Origin: Sipunculus nudus
Lineage: Eukaryota; Annelida; Sipuncula; Golfingiida; Sipunculidae
Assembly: GCA_026874595.1 (NCBI GenBank)
Contig: CM049318.1
Location: 54,325,250-54,389,249 of the forward strand
DNA length: 64,000 nucleotides
Direction: 5' to 3'
A model generated the notes under the pieces. That model was given only the letters and a program-made list of their open reading frames with translations. It had not been told where the DNA came from and ran no database searches. The position numbers and the translations under genes are program-made. Of this stretch, positions 23,005 through 37,078 are shown one piece after another. The first letter of the stretch is position 1; each line of letters opens with the position of its first letter.

Positions 23005-25133
23005 GATGACAATGACGACAGTTGCTATTGTCTGTTGGAGCAAGGGTGGTGGCGAAAAGGTTAAACAGATTGTCGAAGACGTTTAAGTAGCGTCATTTAT
23101 ACTTTACCAAGATTATAAAAATACGTTATAGCGAAGCATGCGAAGCCTCCCTGCACTGGACTTACTGCCTACCTTGCCCAACCAATAATTATTACCAATG
23201 TTATTTTTTTATTCTTATTTTTATTAAACATATAATACACAGTACATATACATCTAAAGATAACATTAATCAAATATACATTACACACATAGAATAGCCT
23301 TGATAATATGGACATATATCCAAAAATATAGGATGACTTGGTATACATTATGACAATAAATGATACTAGTACCTGTTTAAGTGCCTATCTTTGTAAGATT
23401 TGACTGTTGAAAAATAAACGTTCACATTGTCATCTATCAGAAGTTTGAATATTAAGTGCCAATATTTGTTTATAATATCTCAGCACGTGTGTTTTGGTTG
23501 GCAACCCGATTTTTTTTTTCAATTTTTGTTAAAATTCATCCTTCAGAGAAATACAAAATTTCTACCTGCAACTCGGCATGGTAATGACACCCCCCACCCC
23601 CAAACACTAATTATCAAGGAAACGACCATTTCTAGATTTATTTCTAGACTATGGTGCTATCTAAAATCGCACAATTTTTTTTTTCTTATAATCTTTTTTT
23701 TATCAGACCGTTTTAGATGTCATTACCTAAAGAAGCTTTAAGTATACCTGCTCTGCGTGGCGATGATTCATGTTCTTACCTTGGCTGGTCTGTCTGTTGG
23801 CAACTTAAATGCAAAACGCGGTTTTGGGAGCATCCCAGTATAGGTGTCCCCATATGGTGGAGGCTTGCATTCTTAAGAATGCATATTTCTAGTTTTAGTT
23901 ATGGAAAGGATTCTGCAGATTAAAACATGAATGTATTAAATGAGTTACACAGCTTCAGACCAATTTATATTTAGTTTATGCATAATCTTATGTAAACATT
24001 AATCGGTCTTTCAAAACGTCCAACAGCCCGTAACATTTCGTCCATTTAAGTCCACCAGAAAAACTATGTGTCCGCATTGTTCTTGATAAGTGCATTGAGT
24101 TGAACTAATTGTTATGCGGAAGAGATTTAAAAAAATGTTTTTAACTAGTGTTAACAAATGTTAACTAGTTTTTTTAACAGTGTTTTCCTAAAGGAGCAGT
24201 CATTTTCATAAAGTTGAACTAATTGTCATGTAGCAGTTAATGAAAAATATATAAACTTGAAAAATTCTTTTCAAATTTTCAGTGTTTTTGGAAAGAGGCA
24301 ATCTTTCAAAATGAAGATTACAAAGTATCACATCTATAGAATTATACACCACAAAATGTTTTTGCTGGCTGAGGGAATTTGGCACTGCGAAGATTTTACC
24401 GGCCTTCCAGGGAAACCACCGGCGCAAAAATTTCGAGCCCTATCCATAGAAGAATCAACTGAAAAATGCTTTAATAATGCACAACGTGTACTTGATATAT
24501 GCAACATGTCTTTTTAAAATTGCACGAAATGTAGGGCCCCGCCCTTCATCACAAACTCTGAAGGTCGAGGCTGGCTTAATGTCATGTGCAGTGGCCTTGT
24601 TTTATTACCCGACAACTGCGGGACAGGCCTGCTAAATCCTTTATTCAATGTGCCTCATTCATCATTATTACAAAGGGACTCTTGTTGGATCTCCAGAAAT
24701 TTCCTTGACGAACTTCAAATTTAATGCTAAGCGGCCATTTTAATGACACATTGTCACTTTCTACCTTTGCTCCAACAAGCTCTAATTTATAATTTATACC
24801 CTTTTCCAGTTTCGCCTTTTTACAAAGCTGTGACACGCATAATAGTCGTCCCCCTCGCCCAGAAAAACTTTCCACTCATAATGAATTTTGCAATACCCGC
24901 CCATTCTTTTCTATCTAAAAAGTTTTGGAAACAGAATATTATATACGCTTAATAAATACACTTATCCTAAACTCGCGTGTACAAGTATAGAAAACAAGTC
25001 CGACGTTGCTATTCGGTGTAAAGCGTATTTTTAGTCTAATTTCTAGATTTGTTTAGCTATAAATGAAGGGGCAAGCTGCATTCTATGCATCTAAATCCGC
25101 CCCTGGGTGAAATACCATGACATATGCTACTTT

Positions 25134-25137
<4 letters not shown>

Positions 25138-25176
<39 letters not shown>
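25138..25176 (+). repeat. GA microsatellite
   Basis: About 19 perfect GA units. Confidence 0.95.
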
Positions 25177-25183
<7 letters not shown>

Positions 25184-25810
25184 GCTGTCGCAGATGGTGA
25201 GAAATATTGATGATGAAATAGAAAAGCTATATGACGAAAAAAAAATGAATGTTGACAGAAGTAGTTGTTTATCATGCATACCCTAAACATGTGTTCACCA
25301 TAAATACCCTAAAAAGACGCACCTACCTCCTTCAGCATATCTGCAGCACTCCTTCTTTTTTTATTTTGCAACAAAGTGATCACTTCTTCTTTTTATGCTG
25401 TTGATTGGTATGCGGTGATCCTATTTTTAAATGACTATTTCTAAGGTACTTAGGATACAATTATTCGATCAGTAACGTGTCCAACGCGTGCGACTCAAGC
25501 GATCATAAAATAAAGTTGCGACGGCGGGGCGCACTGCGCGCTGCACTGGCAGTAGCCTAACTATAGTCATGGAGCGGCGTGATTGGTTATATCCATTGAC
25601 ATAAACAGACCAACAGTTTACGGGTGAGTTTATAGATGCATACATCGATTGTATCATACAACAACGGGCACTTCCGCGCAGCATGTAGGCTGTTGAAGAT
25701 ATCTTTGATTGGTAAAATTGATTACTAGCTACCAAGGGTGACTGAAATGTTTAATATAACTGATAGTATACATTAAATTAACAGAAAACAGAGCTCCCTA
25801 TTCAAGAAAA

Positions 25811-26060
25811 TACACTCTAAGAAAAAAGGGTTCCAACAAGAATCCAAAAGGATTCTCCAGAGTGGACTGAGTGGGGAACCTTTTAAGGTTTCAGCTGGAA
25901 CCTTCAAGCGGAGTTCTTTTTCGAACCTCCGGAAGGTTATTTTATGGAACCCAAAAGGTTCCGTGGAGAACCTCTTTAGAGGTTCTTAGAAGAACCCTCC
26001 AAGATTCTTCATGATGAACTGAGTTGGGAACCTTAAAAGGTTCTTGGTGGAACCCTTATG
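25811..26060 (+). mobile_element. GGAACC-rich element, copy 2 (one recognisable end)
   Basis: Starts TACACTCTAAG, followed by about 240 bp made of imperfect GGTTCC/GGAACC repeats in both orientations, able to fold extensively. The right terminus is not seen. Opposite orientation to copy 1. Confidence 0.55.
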
Positions 26061-26499
26061 TAGGGATATATTAATTATGTCATATGTCCATACATGTTTG
26101 ACAGAGTGTTGATAGATATATGCAAAAAAATATAAAACCATTTCTAAAAGAAGGTGGGTAACTGCAAGGATCATAGCTGAAAATCATATTTATACTTGTA
26201 TCCTTTTATTATGATGAAACCTTCGAGGCGAAATGAAAACACGTTTTTGAAGGAAATACATTTTATTTAGTTGTAAAGATCAGTCTGTGATAAAAGAGGG
26301 ATTACAAAAAGCATTAGATAATATATGCACGTAAATGATATAACTGGCATTTGCTATACAAAGTTCGTGAACCCCCCACACAGTTCCAGGTCGTTTTTCT
26401 CAAAATTAAATAAATTCCCTTGTTATCGTTCAGCGAAGAGTTTTGATAATTCAGGCAAATGTTGTGTTTTGTCTGCTAGAATTTCATTTTTCTTGCTCA

Positions 26500-29115
26500 T
26501 ACAATCGTATCGTGTACCAACACCACTAAGCTCTACTCATACCATCGTATTGTATACCAATACCACTAAGCTCCACTCATACCATCGTATCGTGTACCAA
26601 CACCACTTAGCTCCACTCATACCATCGTATCGTGGACCAACACCACTGAGCCCAACCCATACCAACGTATCGTGTACCAACATCACTAAAGCCACTCATA
26701 CCATCGTATCGTGTACCTGCACCACTTAGCACCACTCATACCATCGTATCGTGTACCAACACCACTAAGCTCCACTCACACCATCGTATCGTGTACCAAC
26801 ACCACTTAGCCCCACTCACACCATCGTATCGTGTACCAACACCACTGAGCCCCACTCATACCATCGTATCGTGTACCATTACAACTAACGCCACTCATAC
26901 CATCGTATCGTGTACCAACACCGGTGAGCCCCACTCATACCATCGTATCGTGTACCAACACCACTAAGCTCCAATCATACCATCGTATCGTGTACCAACA
27001 CCACTGAGCCCCACTCATACGATCGTATCGTGTACCAACACCACTGAGCCCCATTCTCACCATCGTATCGTGTACCAACACCACTAAGCTCCACTCATAC
27101 CATCTTATCGTGTACCAACACCACGTGGCTCCACTCATACCATCTTATCGTGTACCAACACCACTAAGCTCTACTCACACCAGCGTATCGTGTACCAACA
27201 CCACTAAGCCCAACTCATATCATCGTATCGTGTACCAACACCACTGAGCCCCACTCATACCAGCGTATCGTGTACCAACACCACTGAGCCCCACTCATAC
27301 CATCGTATCGTGTACCAACACCACTAAGCTCCACTCACACCATCGTATCGTGTACCAACACCACCGAGCCCCACTCCTATCATCGTATCGTGAACCAACA
27401 CCACTAAGCTCCATTCACGCCATCGTATCGTGTACCAACACCACTGAGCCCCACTCATACCATCGTATCGTGTACCAACACCAAGTGGCTTCACTCATAC
27501 CATCGTATCGTGTACCAACACAACTAAGCTCCACTCACGCCATCGTATCGTGTACCAACACCACTGAGCCCCACTCATACCATCGTATCGTGTACCATCA
27601 CCACTAACCCAACTCATACCATCGTATCGTGTACCAACACCGGTGAGCCCCACTCATACCATCGTATCGTGTACCAATACCACTAAGCTCCAATCATACC
27701 ATCGTATCGTGTACCAACACCACTGAGCCCCACTCATACCATCGTATCGTGACCAACACCACTGAGCCCCACTCATACCATCGTATCGTGTACCAACACC
27801 ACTTAGCTCCACTCACACCATCGCATCGTGTACCAACACCACTGAGCCCCACTCATACCATCGTATCGTGTACCAACACCACTAAGCTCCATACACACCA
27901 TCGTATCGTGTACCAACACCACTGAGCCCCACTCATACAATCGTATCGTGTACCAGCACCACGTGGCTCCACTCATACCATTGTATCGTGTACCAACACC
28001 ACTAAGCTCCACTCACACCATTGTATCGTGTACCAACACCACTGAGCCCCACTCATACCATCGTATCGTTTACCAACACCACTTAGCCCCACTCATACCA
28101 TCGTATCGTGTACCAACACCACTGAGCCCCACTCATACCATCGTATCGTGTACCAACACCACTAAGCTCCATACACACCATCATATCGTTTACCAATACC
28201 ACGTGGCTCCACTCATGCGATCATATCGTGTACCAACACCACTAAGCCCCACTCATACCATCGTATCGTGTACCAACACCACGTGGCACCGCTCGTACCA
28301 TCGTATCGTGTCCCAACACCTTTTAGCTCCACTCATACCATCATATCGTGTACCAACACCACTAAGCTCCACTTATACCATCGTATCGTGTACCAACACC
28401 ACTAAGCTCGGCCATCGTATCGTGTACCAACACCACATGGGTCCACTCATGCGATCATATCGTGTACCAACACCACTTAGCTCCAATCATACCATCGTAT
28501 CGTGTACCAACACCACTGAGCCCCACTCATACCATCGTATCGTGTACCAACACTACTTAGCACCACTCACACCATCGTATCGTGTTCCAACACCACGTGG
28601 CTCCACTCATGCGATCATATCGTGTACCAACACCACTTAGCCTCACTCATACCATCGTATCGTGTACCAACAGCACGTGGCTCTACTCATACCATCGTAT
28701 CGTGTACCAACACCACGTGGCTCCACTCATGCGATCATATCGTGTACCAACACCACTTAGCTCCACTCATACCATCGTATCGTGTACCATCACCACTGAG
28801 CCCCACTCATACCATCGTATCGTGTACCAACACCACTTAGCACCACACACACCATCGTATCGTGTACCAACACCACGTGGCTCCACTCATGCGATCATAT
28901 CGTGTACCAACACCACTTAGCCCCACTCATACCATCGTATCGTGTACCATCACCACGTGGCTCCACTCATACCATCGTATCGTGTACCAACACCACGTGG
29001 CTCCACTCATACCATCGTATCGTGTACCAACACCTCTTAGCTCCACTCATACCATCATATCGTGTACCAATACCACTTAGCCAAACTCATACCATCGTAT
29101 CGTGTACCAAAACCT
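26500..29115 (+). repeat. 40-bp minisatellite, about 65 copies
   Basis: Unit built of ACCATCGTATCGTGTACCAA then CACCACTGAGCCCCACTCAT. Copies differ mainly at positions 26-33 (CTAAGCTC, CTGAGCCC, CTTAGC.C, CGTGGCTC). A CACGTGG variant, often followed by GCGATCATATCG, is concentrated after about 27.96 kb. Few copies carry indels. There is no spacer structure. Open frames in several phases across it are by-products. Confidence 0.95.
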
Positions 29116-29691
29116 ATAAACTTCATGCACATGGTCCTGAAATCATCAGTAACACTTGTTTTAAACACCGCATGTTCACATATAATCTATAAATATACTG
29201 AAGGTGTGAAACGAAGCTCACGGCGCCTTTGTGGTCATAAAGAATACAATAATGAAACTAAATAAATTCAGGACTAGAGTTTTCATGGAATTGTAATGAA
29301 CTTTGACTGTTTTTTTCACGAACAGACATTGAGAGTATGAAAAATGGGAAAATTTTATCATCAATGTTTGATGCAAAGTCGATTCGTAGAGGGAGATTGG
29401 CCCCCTGAAGCACTATCTTGCTACATCCCAGAATAAAATAGTCAGTAACAAGAAATCTGCATTCCAAGGAATACATGTGGGCATACACCTATTCGGTCCA
29501 TATTCCCAGATACAATCGCGCATAAATGACTGTACATTTGTGAATATTTATTGATGACGTTTCTGAATCACTGTCATGTGCCGGACCCACACAAATATCT
29601 AATCACTTCTTCTTTGAAGCATTCCCGAAATGCTCTGAAAATTTCATGAGATCCCGTTCATGATTGCGTGAGTTATTTTGTGAACAAACAC

Positions 29692-29705
29692 ACACACACA
29701 CACAC
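29692..29705 (+). repeat. Short CA microsatellite
   Basis: Seven CA units. Confidence 0.85.
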
Positions 29706-31318
29706 TAACAGGCGTTGGTTCAACGAACATATGGAAATAGATAACACGGATTGCGCATGCACTAGTAGGTGTGCCCGTAGATGTAGACCCTATTTACGGC
29801 GATTTTGAGACTGTTTCCGTTATAGTCCATAATACTCGGCGCTTATGCAAACACACCAGCCATCGAGTCGGTTGACTCTCCGACATCATATTCCATCATC
29901 AATATTTAAGCCATTCATTTGCAGACATTAAGCATTACCATGAATATTGTATCCGATTACAGAAATATAGTGAAAGAGGGATCACAGCGTATTCGTCCAC
30001 GACTGCCACCAATAGTGCATTCAACTAGTAGTTTTGAATACACGACTCAATAGGTATATATATTGGATCGGTAGGCCTAATGTGATTCGTGATACAGGTC
30101 ATACGGGGAAATGTACTGCAAGTGTCATCCATCCTGTGCGTAGCATGATATCGTGGTAAACAACCCATAATCTTAACAAAGTCTACGAGTGATGATTTAA
30201 CACAAAAAAATGTATGTGAACTTACACATGAAACTAAAAATCCGTCTCTAAAGTAAAGATCATTTATTATATCGTGTACATGTTGGCGATTATCCAGTGT
30301 CTAATGTGAGATATGCTAGTATTCATGTGGTCAGAAAGTCATCAAACATGCAGAGGGATTAACGAATTTGCTGAGTTAAAACGATTTTTTTTTCTGGCAC
30401 ATGGAAGGTGATATTAAAAAGTATACTAAAAACTGTAAGAGGCCGAAATGGCACTAATTCACCTAGCAGAGGACAAAGACTATAGAGGAGGCATGCCACA
30501 CGATTTTATTTAACAACCAACTCAGAGCTATTCCCTTGCAATGCAGAAATCGTGTGAAAATATACCGTTTGAAACAATCAAGGCATCACCATTATAAGCA
30601 AGTATATCCATAACTCAAACAAATTTCAATCTCTTACCAAATGATATCTAATAATATACCAAACTGAAAGCTGACATTGTTACTCAGACTACCCCTCTTT
30701 TACACTTATAATCCTCAGAAGAATGTTTCCTCAGAAGCCGGACTCGGATCGAAATCTTTCCCATCAACACTGGCAATATACAGGATGTTTCATTAACAGG
30801 ATTGAGATGCCAGACAATAAGGACATGCAGACATCAATCAACAAATTGTATCTATCACAAGGTTCATGTTGTAAGTGTAACAGGACCTGCGGATATTGAT
30901 CTTCCATCTTTTGCTTGGTTGCAAATTGTTTCATATACCAGCTTAATTGATGCTGACAACGCAGTATCGGAACAAATCAATAATGGCGATGTCGAAAATT
31001 ATCTTCCAAGGACGATGAGATACAGTTGGCAACTTGCCAAGCACGTGTACATTCCATCTTACACAAAACCTAACGGGACCTACTTACACACTAGGTATAT
31101 TGAATATACATGAAGTATAGTGATTTCGCCTTATAATGTTATTTCGCTGTAAAAAAATTGTTTTATGTCCGTTCGCACAGTGAAAATAAGCTTGCACCGG
31201 GTGCGAGCAGTAGTGCATAACATAAACATGAAGGGCACACTTCCTCTACATGCCTTACCGCTCAAGAATCAATGTTTTTCAAGCTTCTTACTCCTGTTTT
31301 TTCTCCTTCTTTTTGGAG

Positions 31319-31640
31319 CTAATTAAGTAGAGATAACCTCTACTTTATAAAGGGGTCAATAGTGTTATATAAAATACAGATAATCTCTACTTTCTATAGG
31401 GGCCTATTGTGTTATATAACGTGAATTAAATAGAGATAATCTTTACTTTATAAAGGGGTCAATAGTGTTATATAACGTGAATCAAATACAGATAATCTCT
31501 ACTTTCTATAGGGGCCTATTGTGTTATATAACCTGAATTAAATAAAGATGATCTTTACTTTTTATAGGGCCTATTGTGTTATATAACGTGAATAAAATAA
31601 AGATAAACTCTCCTTTATATCGGTGCGTATTGTGTTATAT
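31319..31640 (+). repeat. ~60-bp tandem repeat with dimer structure
   Basis: About five and a half units sharing TAGTGTTATATAACGTGAAT and GATAATCTCTACTTT. Two alternating types, one with TATAAAGGGGTCAA and one with CTATAGGGGCCTA, make a roughly 118-bp higher-order dimer. Confidence 0.9.
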
Positions 31641-33391
31641 AACTTTTTTCATTTTTTTACTTTTCTGGAAAACCGTCAGATAATATTTTCTTGAAATATC
31701 CATATTGAAGATTTAAAATTTGAATACTAAAACATTTTTTGGGAATCAATCAATTTCAGAAAGCGCACCAAAATGATAGTGTACAACCACTTCACAGATT
31801 GTGCTAAAACAGACCTTTGAATACTGGTTTAAGGATACCAAAGATTGAGTATTTCATTGATAAACGAGTATTACAGACACATGACATGAACTCTGATTTT
31901 CCTGCAAGGTAATAGTGTTTGATCCTTCTGAATGTTTGCTGGAATACCCTTATATATTATCTAAATAACCATAATATAGAGACCATATATAAACATATAC
32001 TAATTTTAACCATTTAAACCTGGACTACAAAGCTGCCCTTTGGATTGAAAATTGTGGAATTTATATCTTAAGAATTCGCAAAAATATTATGTGGGCGATA
32101 ACAGCCTGTTCTTTGAAAGTACACCGGAATTTAATGTTCCCCTTATTCTAGTTTGAAGCTGTCATGCAGAAACCAATGCAAGTGGTGGTCGAAAAGCCCA
32201 AATTGCTCAGTACACAGGGGTTAATTACTAAAATACAATATTGGATAAACCGGAAAAAATGTAATTATTTTACTCAAGAAGCTGGTTATTATAATATATA
32301 ATATATTCAAAGAACTGCGATGTTACCGTTGTTTGTGAATCAATCCTACAGTGATTTGTCTCCCGTGAGTTTAGCCCCGGGGCATAAATAAAGTGCTCTA
32401 TTGAATAGCGCTACAATAGGCTCTTTTCCAATCAAAACTAATCATGCTAAAAATGGGACGGTTTAACGGTAACTTCTCAAGGAACTCCCATAGAAACTTT
32501 GATTTGACCTTTTTTTACGAGTACTTAAAAACATAACCCTGTTTACGTTATCTGCATAAACTTTTTTCTGGGCAAAGGAAACATTAACTTGCTGTCATTA
32601 TTTAACCCACTTTTTTTATATGTTTCAAATTAGATCAATGGCGGATGGAGGGGCGCAAACGTCAGCAAAGATTTCTTAATGTGTTATAAATAGACAATTT
32701 GTTATTTTCCCGCATCCTGGTTTAATGTAGGTGGGGATCGATTTTTGGAACGGACTTAAAGTTCACAAGTACTCACCGTAATAATCAAAGCCAATGGGCG
32801 CTTCTTCAATGCCTTTCAAGTAATAATGAGCACAAATATGTTTATATATATATGCCAATCTAAAGACGTAAAATTTTTTTTCTCACCAACTTATGTCTTT
32901 TAAATTAAGTGTTATCTATAGAAATATTATACATGTCATATGGTCATAGGATGTCCACATCCTACAGCAGCAAGCATTTTTTACTCCCCAACCAGGAAAG
33001 TCTTGTTGTTTCCCTTGGTTTGTTAATTAGTTCGTTTGTATGTTAGCAACTTCATGCCAAACGTATTTAGCTGAGCTTTGACGAGACACCTTGGAACTAT
33101 CCATTAAATACGCGTGTCCGGAGATCTATGCTCTATGGTAAAGTAGGTTATATTAGCAATGGGCTTTTGACCAGTGTGGGTCAAAAAAGCAACATGGCGG
33201 CTAGCTGCTACACGGCTGTTCACTAGTGAAGGCGAGCAGGTACTTGTAGCACTACATGGCGGCAAGCAGTTAAAACGTGGTACACATCAGGGAAAACATA
33301 AACATCAACATTTATTATTTGGCTCTTGTTTTTTCCTGGTGCATGTGCGTCTGTTAATCGATGCTACGTCACAAAATACACAACTATAGAT

Positions 33392-33520
33392 ATGTTACAA
33401 ACTCGAGGGACTCTGGCATTTTGGGATGAACTTGCCAGTGACCATCAGGCCACCTGTCCCAACTGTTTTAAAGTGAAATGTACATGTAGTGCAGCATTCC
33501 AACTCCCGGAGAGTGACTGA
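33392..33520 (+). CDS. Unrecognised small ORF with a Cys cluster
   Basis: Reads MLQTRGTLAFWDELASDH, then CPNCFKVKCTC, and ends PESD*. The Cys spacing (C-x2-C-x4-C-x-C) could bind a metal. The longer frame upstream (from 33326) lacks a better start. No splice signals or family match; it may be the last exon of a gene or a transposon remnant. Confidence 0.25.
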   Translation: MLQTRGTLAFWDELASDHQATCPNCFKVKCTCSAAFQLPESD

Positions 33521-33879
33521 AATGTACAACGTCTCTGGCATGACCTCACAAGTCAACCAATGCTATGAAACACAGCGAGTCATATTATTTATTATATAGG
33601 TCTATGCATCGGGTACCACACTTTCGGTAGCCAGGTTGATAAATTCATAGGTTTTTGGGTCAGCATTTAGTCTGCAAGAAACTAGGTGAACATGTGTCAC
33701 TGCAGGGTGATACTGCGGGCTGAATATAAAAGTCGTATTAGAAGATTCTTGTTGAGATTTGCAGGCTACGACTACACAATCTAGTTAATGAAAGGAATAC
33801 ACATGGGCGTATTTTGTGTTTTACATCAGAAATTCCAACCCGACTCTGATTTTCTTGAATGCCGTCCCAAATCCCACCT

Positions 33880-34160
33880 CGTAAACGGAGCCCCCCCCCC
33901 CCCCCCCCCCCCCCCCCATCTTTCAGCACCCTTTTAAGGGTCTCAGACCAATTTTTGTGACGTGGACATCCCCCCCCCCTCCCACCCACACTTTCAGCAA
34001 CGACAGCCTTTTTAAGGGTTTCAGACCGATTGTCTGGCCTGGACCCCCTTCCTTATATCCAAGGAAAAGGGACCTTTTTAAGGTTTTCCCATAACGTTCT
34101 TTGGTTGGACTCTTTCTTTTTCAAAAACAGGATCCTCCCCTGGTCATCCCCGCCTCCGCC
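33880..34160 (+). repeat. Poly-C and tandem pyrimidine-rich block
   Basis: A C run of about 25 (33890-33917) followed by two to three diverged copies of a ~90-bp segment with CTTTCAGCA..., TTTTAAGGGT and TCAGACCGATT words, each with its own C run. Confidence 0.6.
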
Positions 34161-34966
34161 TTCAGAAACGGCAGCATTCCCTTTATTCCTCGCGGCATTT
34201 CATAAACGTTTTTGGTAACGATAACACAAAGGAGCGCTTTGCTTTGTATTTAACTCCCACATTGTATCCATATACAATGCCAATGAATCGTCATATGCCA
34301 ACTTTGAAAGGAATCGTCTTATTACAATGTGCCGGTTTGTCCAAGGGCTTCCTGCCAACATTGCATTCAACTGAAACCTTGTGAACAACTATCCCCTTTG
34401 ACTTTTGTGCGGAGGCCTGGCCTCATCGTCTTTCGTTTCTTGCATAATGTGTCATTCAGTGCTTCTAGGAAACATTGTGGGAGTGTCTGAATCACAATAC
34501 CTAATGCAACAGGTTCTTGTAATAAACGCTGTGACAAACGTGGGACAAAGTATTCTTCACACAGAGGATTAATCTCAACTTCCAGCGTAGGCCCAAGCTC
34601 TTTTGTGCGTATAAACAAAAGACTGATAATAAGCCTATTCGACCTCACGTGTCGCCCAGTTACTGACCTACTTGCGTGACAGTTCCTAGAACAATCCCCT
34701 GAATGGAGAATGAATTTATTTGTGTTGGTCTGCTATCAAGGATTAATCTCTGCCACACTGTTTTGTACTGGAATCGTAATATACTCCAATAAAGTTAAAT
34801 GAGCAAACACAACATGCGCAGACAACAACCATTCGAAATATATCTAATTAAAGAGTATTATTAGTATACATATTTCATATTTTGCTAAATCCATTGATTT
34901 ACAAGGCGGTTTAATGTCAATGACGGGGCGTTATAAACATAAATAGAAACTTATATAGGTGTTTTA

Positions 34967-35350
34967 TTTTAATATAGTTTTGTTGGAGGTAACCGCATTC
35001 ATTGTTTTATTGCTAGCTTAAAATATATATAGCGTAAGTATATGTACACCTGCAGAATCCCATTCCGGTTTCGCACTACGTGACAGGGTAGTGTCACACG
35101 CTTCCTTTCAGTTTACCAGGCCCGGCGACTACTGCACCTGCGGACCTTGGGTTTGTAATCGTCCCCGTTGCTAGGTTATCCAACCGAGGGACCCCCGAAA
35201 GGCGCACTTGTTCGTGAGTGAATTAAGCCTGCAGAGCGCTCACCCTGGGATGGGGCCGACCGTGAAAAACCTCACTACCTTGGCCGAGATTTGAACTCAC
35301 GGTCTCCCGACTTTGAGTCCTGTGCTGTACCCCTGAGCGACTTAAGCGAG
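34967..35350 (-). mobile_element. tRNA-derived SINE (family 1), older copy
   Basis: The reverse complement matches 11308-11702 over its length: A-tail side at the left (GGAGGTAACCGC), body GAGCGCTCACC and CCAGGCCCGGCG, B box near 35300, A box at the right end. Imperfect flanking duplications TTATATAGGTGTTTTA (34951) and TTATATAAGTGCTTTA (35354) differ at two bases, so this copy is older than the one at 11.3 kb. Confidence 0.8.
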
Positions 35351-36343
35351 TTATTATATAAGTGCTTTACTTGTTTTGTGATGCACAGTGAAACAACTGA
35401 CACAGCTGTATCCAAAATCATGCAGTGATGCATTTATATGGTGTACCTATATATAACATGTCAGGGCCTTGGTACCGAGAGACACATATTGACAGTGCTG
35501 ACAATTTAAGTTGAACAGAAACTGGCCATATGTCTGGTCCAGGTTAAACCCGGCAACTTCACGAGGTTATTTAAATGATACAATGGATCTTCATCAAATA
35601 TTTCACAAAATATGAATATGTTTACCGATCTTATACAGATATTTTTGTTATTTTGCCATCGGATTTTGTTGAAACAGGCGTTTCATTTTGCCATTCAGGA
35701 TTCCCCTCTGATTCGACATACTCTCAAACGGGATTATCATTCAATAATTAATTGATATATGCAAATACCTAATAATACCCAAACAGATGGTGGTTCACTG
35801 ACAGATCCCAACGCCGTCGACCAAAAAGGTACCCTCCTAGCTAAGCCTTCCCAGCATGCCAAGCCAGGTTGTAAACAGGGGCCGTTAACAATTATCTGAT
35901 TTTCTTGCGAGTAAGTGCCAAGATTTACATACATATTGGACAATAAGTTACAACTTATTTCCCAACTGAGTCGGTACAACTGTACTGTGCCTTATATGTA
36001 TGGGTTGTTGTATGTTCTCATGGTGAAAGCCGAATATCGTTATCAGAACCACTTTGGTCAGATCGGACCGAACTTCACAGGGTAAACTCTCTACCTTAGG
36101 GGCTGTAACGCAAACAAAAAAAAGGATAATGAAGATCAGTATGAGTTACAGACCTGAAGCTACATGTTGCTCAGATTCGGCGTAAAAGCTTGCAGTGCCC
36201 AAAGACGCTGACAACCTCCGCACAGGGGCAAGATCTTTTGAGGTAATGATAGGCCCCTGCAATTGGTTGTTCACCAAGCACGGTACTTCAGCGGCCTTGA
36301 CTGACATTGACCTAGACTACTGGGGCAACCACTGTATACAAAC

Positions 36344-36435
36344 ATGGCGGATCACATAGACCCGGACGTTACCCATGAATCACACCCGTTTACCGAACAC
36401 GTGCTTAAAAATGATGGCACGTGGCATTGTTTGTA
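36344..36435 (+). CDS. Small ORF, 5' part, possibly split by a large insertion
   Basis: An AACATGGCGG start is followed by 30 open codons (MADHIDPDVTHESH...GTWHCL) up to the putative element boundary at 36436. After the other boundary, from 45469, the same phase continues for 14 codons and stops at TAA, with AATAAA about 20 bases later. Function unknown. It could instead be a chance frame running into a repeat. Confidence 0.35.
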
Positions 36436-37078
36436 CACTCTAAAAAATGACGTTTCACAGATGTTTTACATGTTGTTTAGCATGTTTTGTATGCAAACAT
36501 GTTTCAATTTTAAACATGTTTCAAAACATGTTTCACCGTTGTTTTTTTTAAATTGGGTCCATTGAAACATCATGCTATGTCGTTACATGTGTGAAACATG
36601 TGTAACACATGTTTTAAGACATGTCTCACGCGGGCAATTACATTTTACTTGTTTTAATCGCCGTTAATTTTTTGCCACTGATTACATGACCGGATATTCT
36701 CCCAATTCATATGATAAACTGATTGCCAGTGATCGCGGGAAATCCGAGAAAACGGAACTTGATTTTGAGCAATTACCAGGTCCACCTTTGATGATATTCA
36801 GTTTTGGACGCAGAGAAGGTTAATTTCCTGTAGCAACCCAAAATATAATTTGCCAGAAATTAAAAGGTGAGTCAAACGTTAAGTTTGTGAACAGTATATA
36901 TATTCATAATATCGCTCATAGAGATACAAATATTCATGCTTATATAAAGTACAACCACATTTTACCTTCACAAGAATTAATATGCAATGTAAAGTACAAA
37001 CCACCATTCAAATACAGTAATGTCACTTATGAGACAATTCATATACAAGGGTATGTACAGGATTTTGGAAAGGTGGGT

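Larger units (their letters stand above)
29116..36343. other. Region without a recognised gene
   Basis: Contains a 60-bp tandem array (31319-31640), a poly-C and duplicated pyrimidine-rich block (33880-34160) and a SINE (34967-35350). Open frames at 30802-31113, 34200-34388 and 34367-34648 are unrecognised. An ORF ending 33520 is listed separately. Confidence 0.4.

Noticed and set aside
26500-29115. CRISPR-like array
   Set aside because: Units are directly contiguous with no unique spacers, and the DNA is eukaryotic.
26325-29265. Many 65-230 codon open frames on both strands
   Set aside because: They read through the 40-bp minisatellite in different phases; there is no start context, splice support or non-repeat sequence.
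30802-31113. 103-codon plus-strand frame
   Set aside because: No recognisable domain, splice signal or conservation evidence available; left unannotated.
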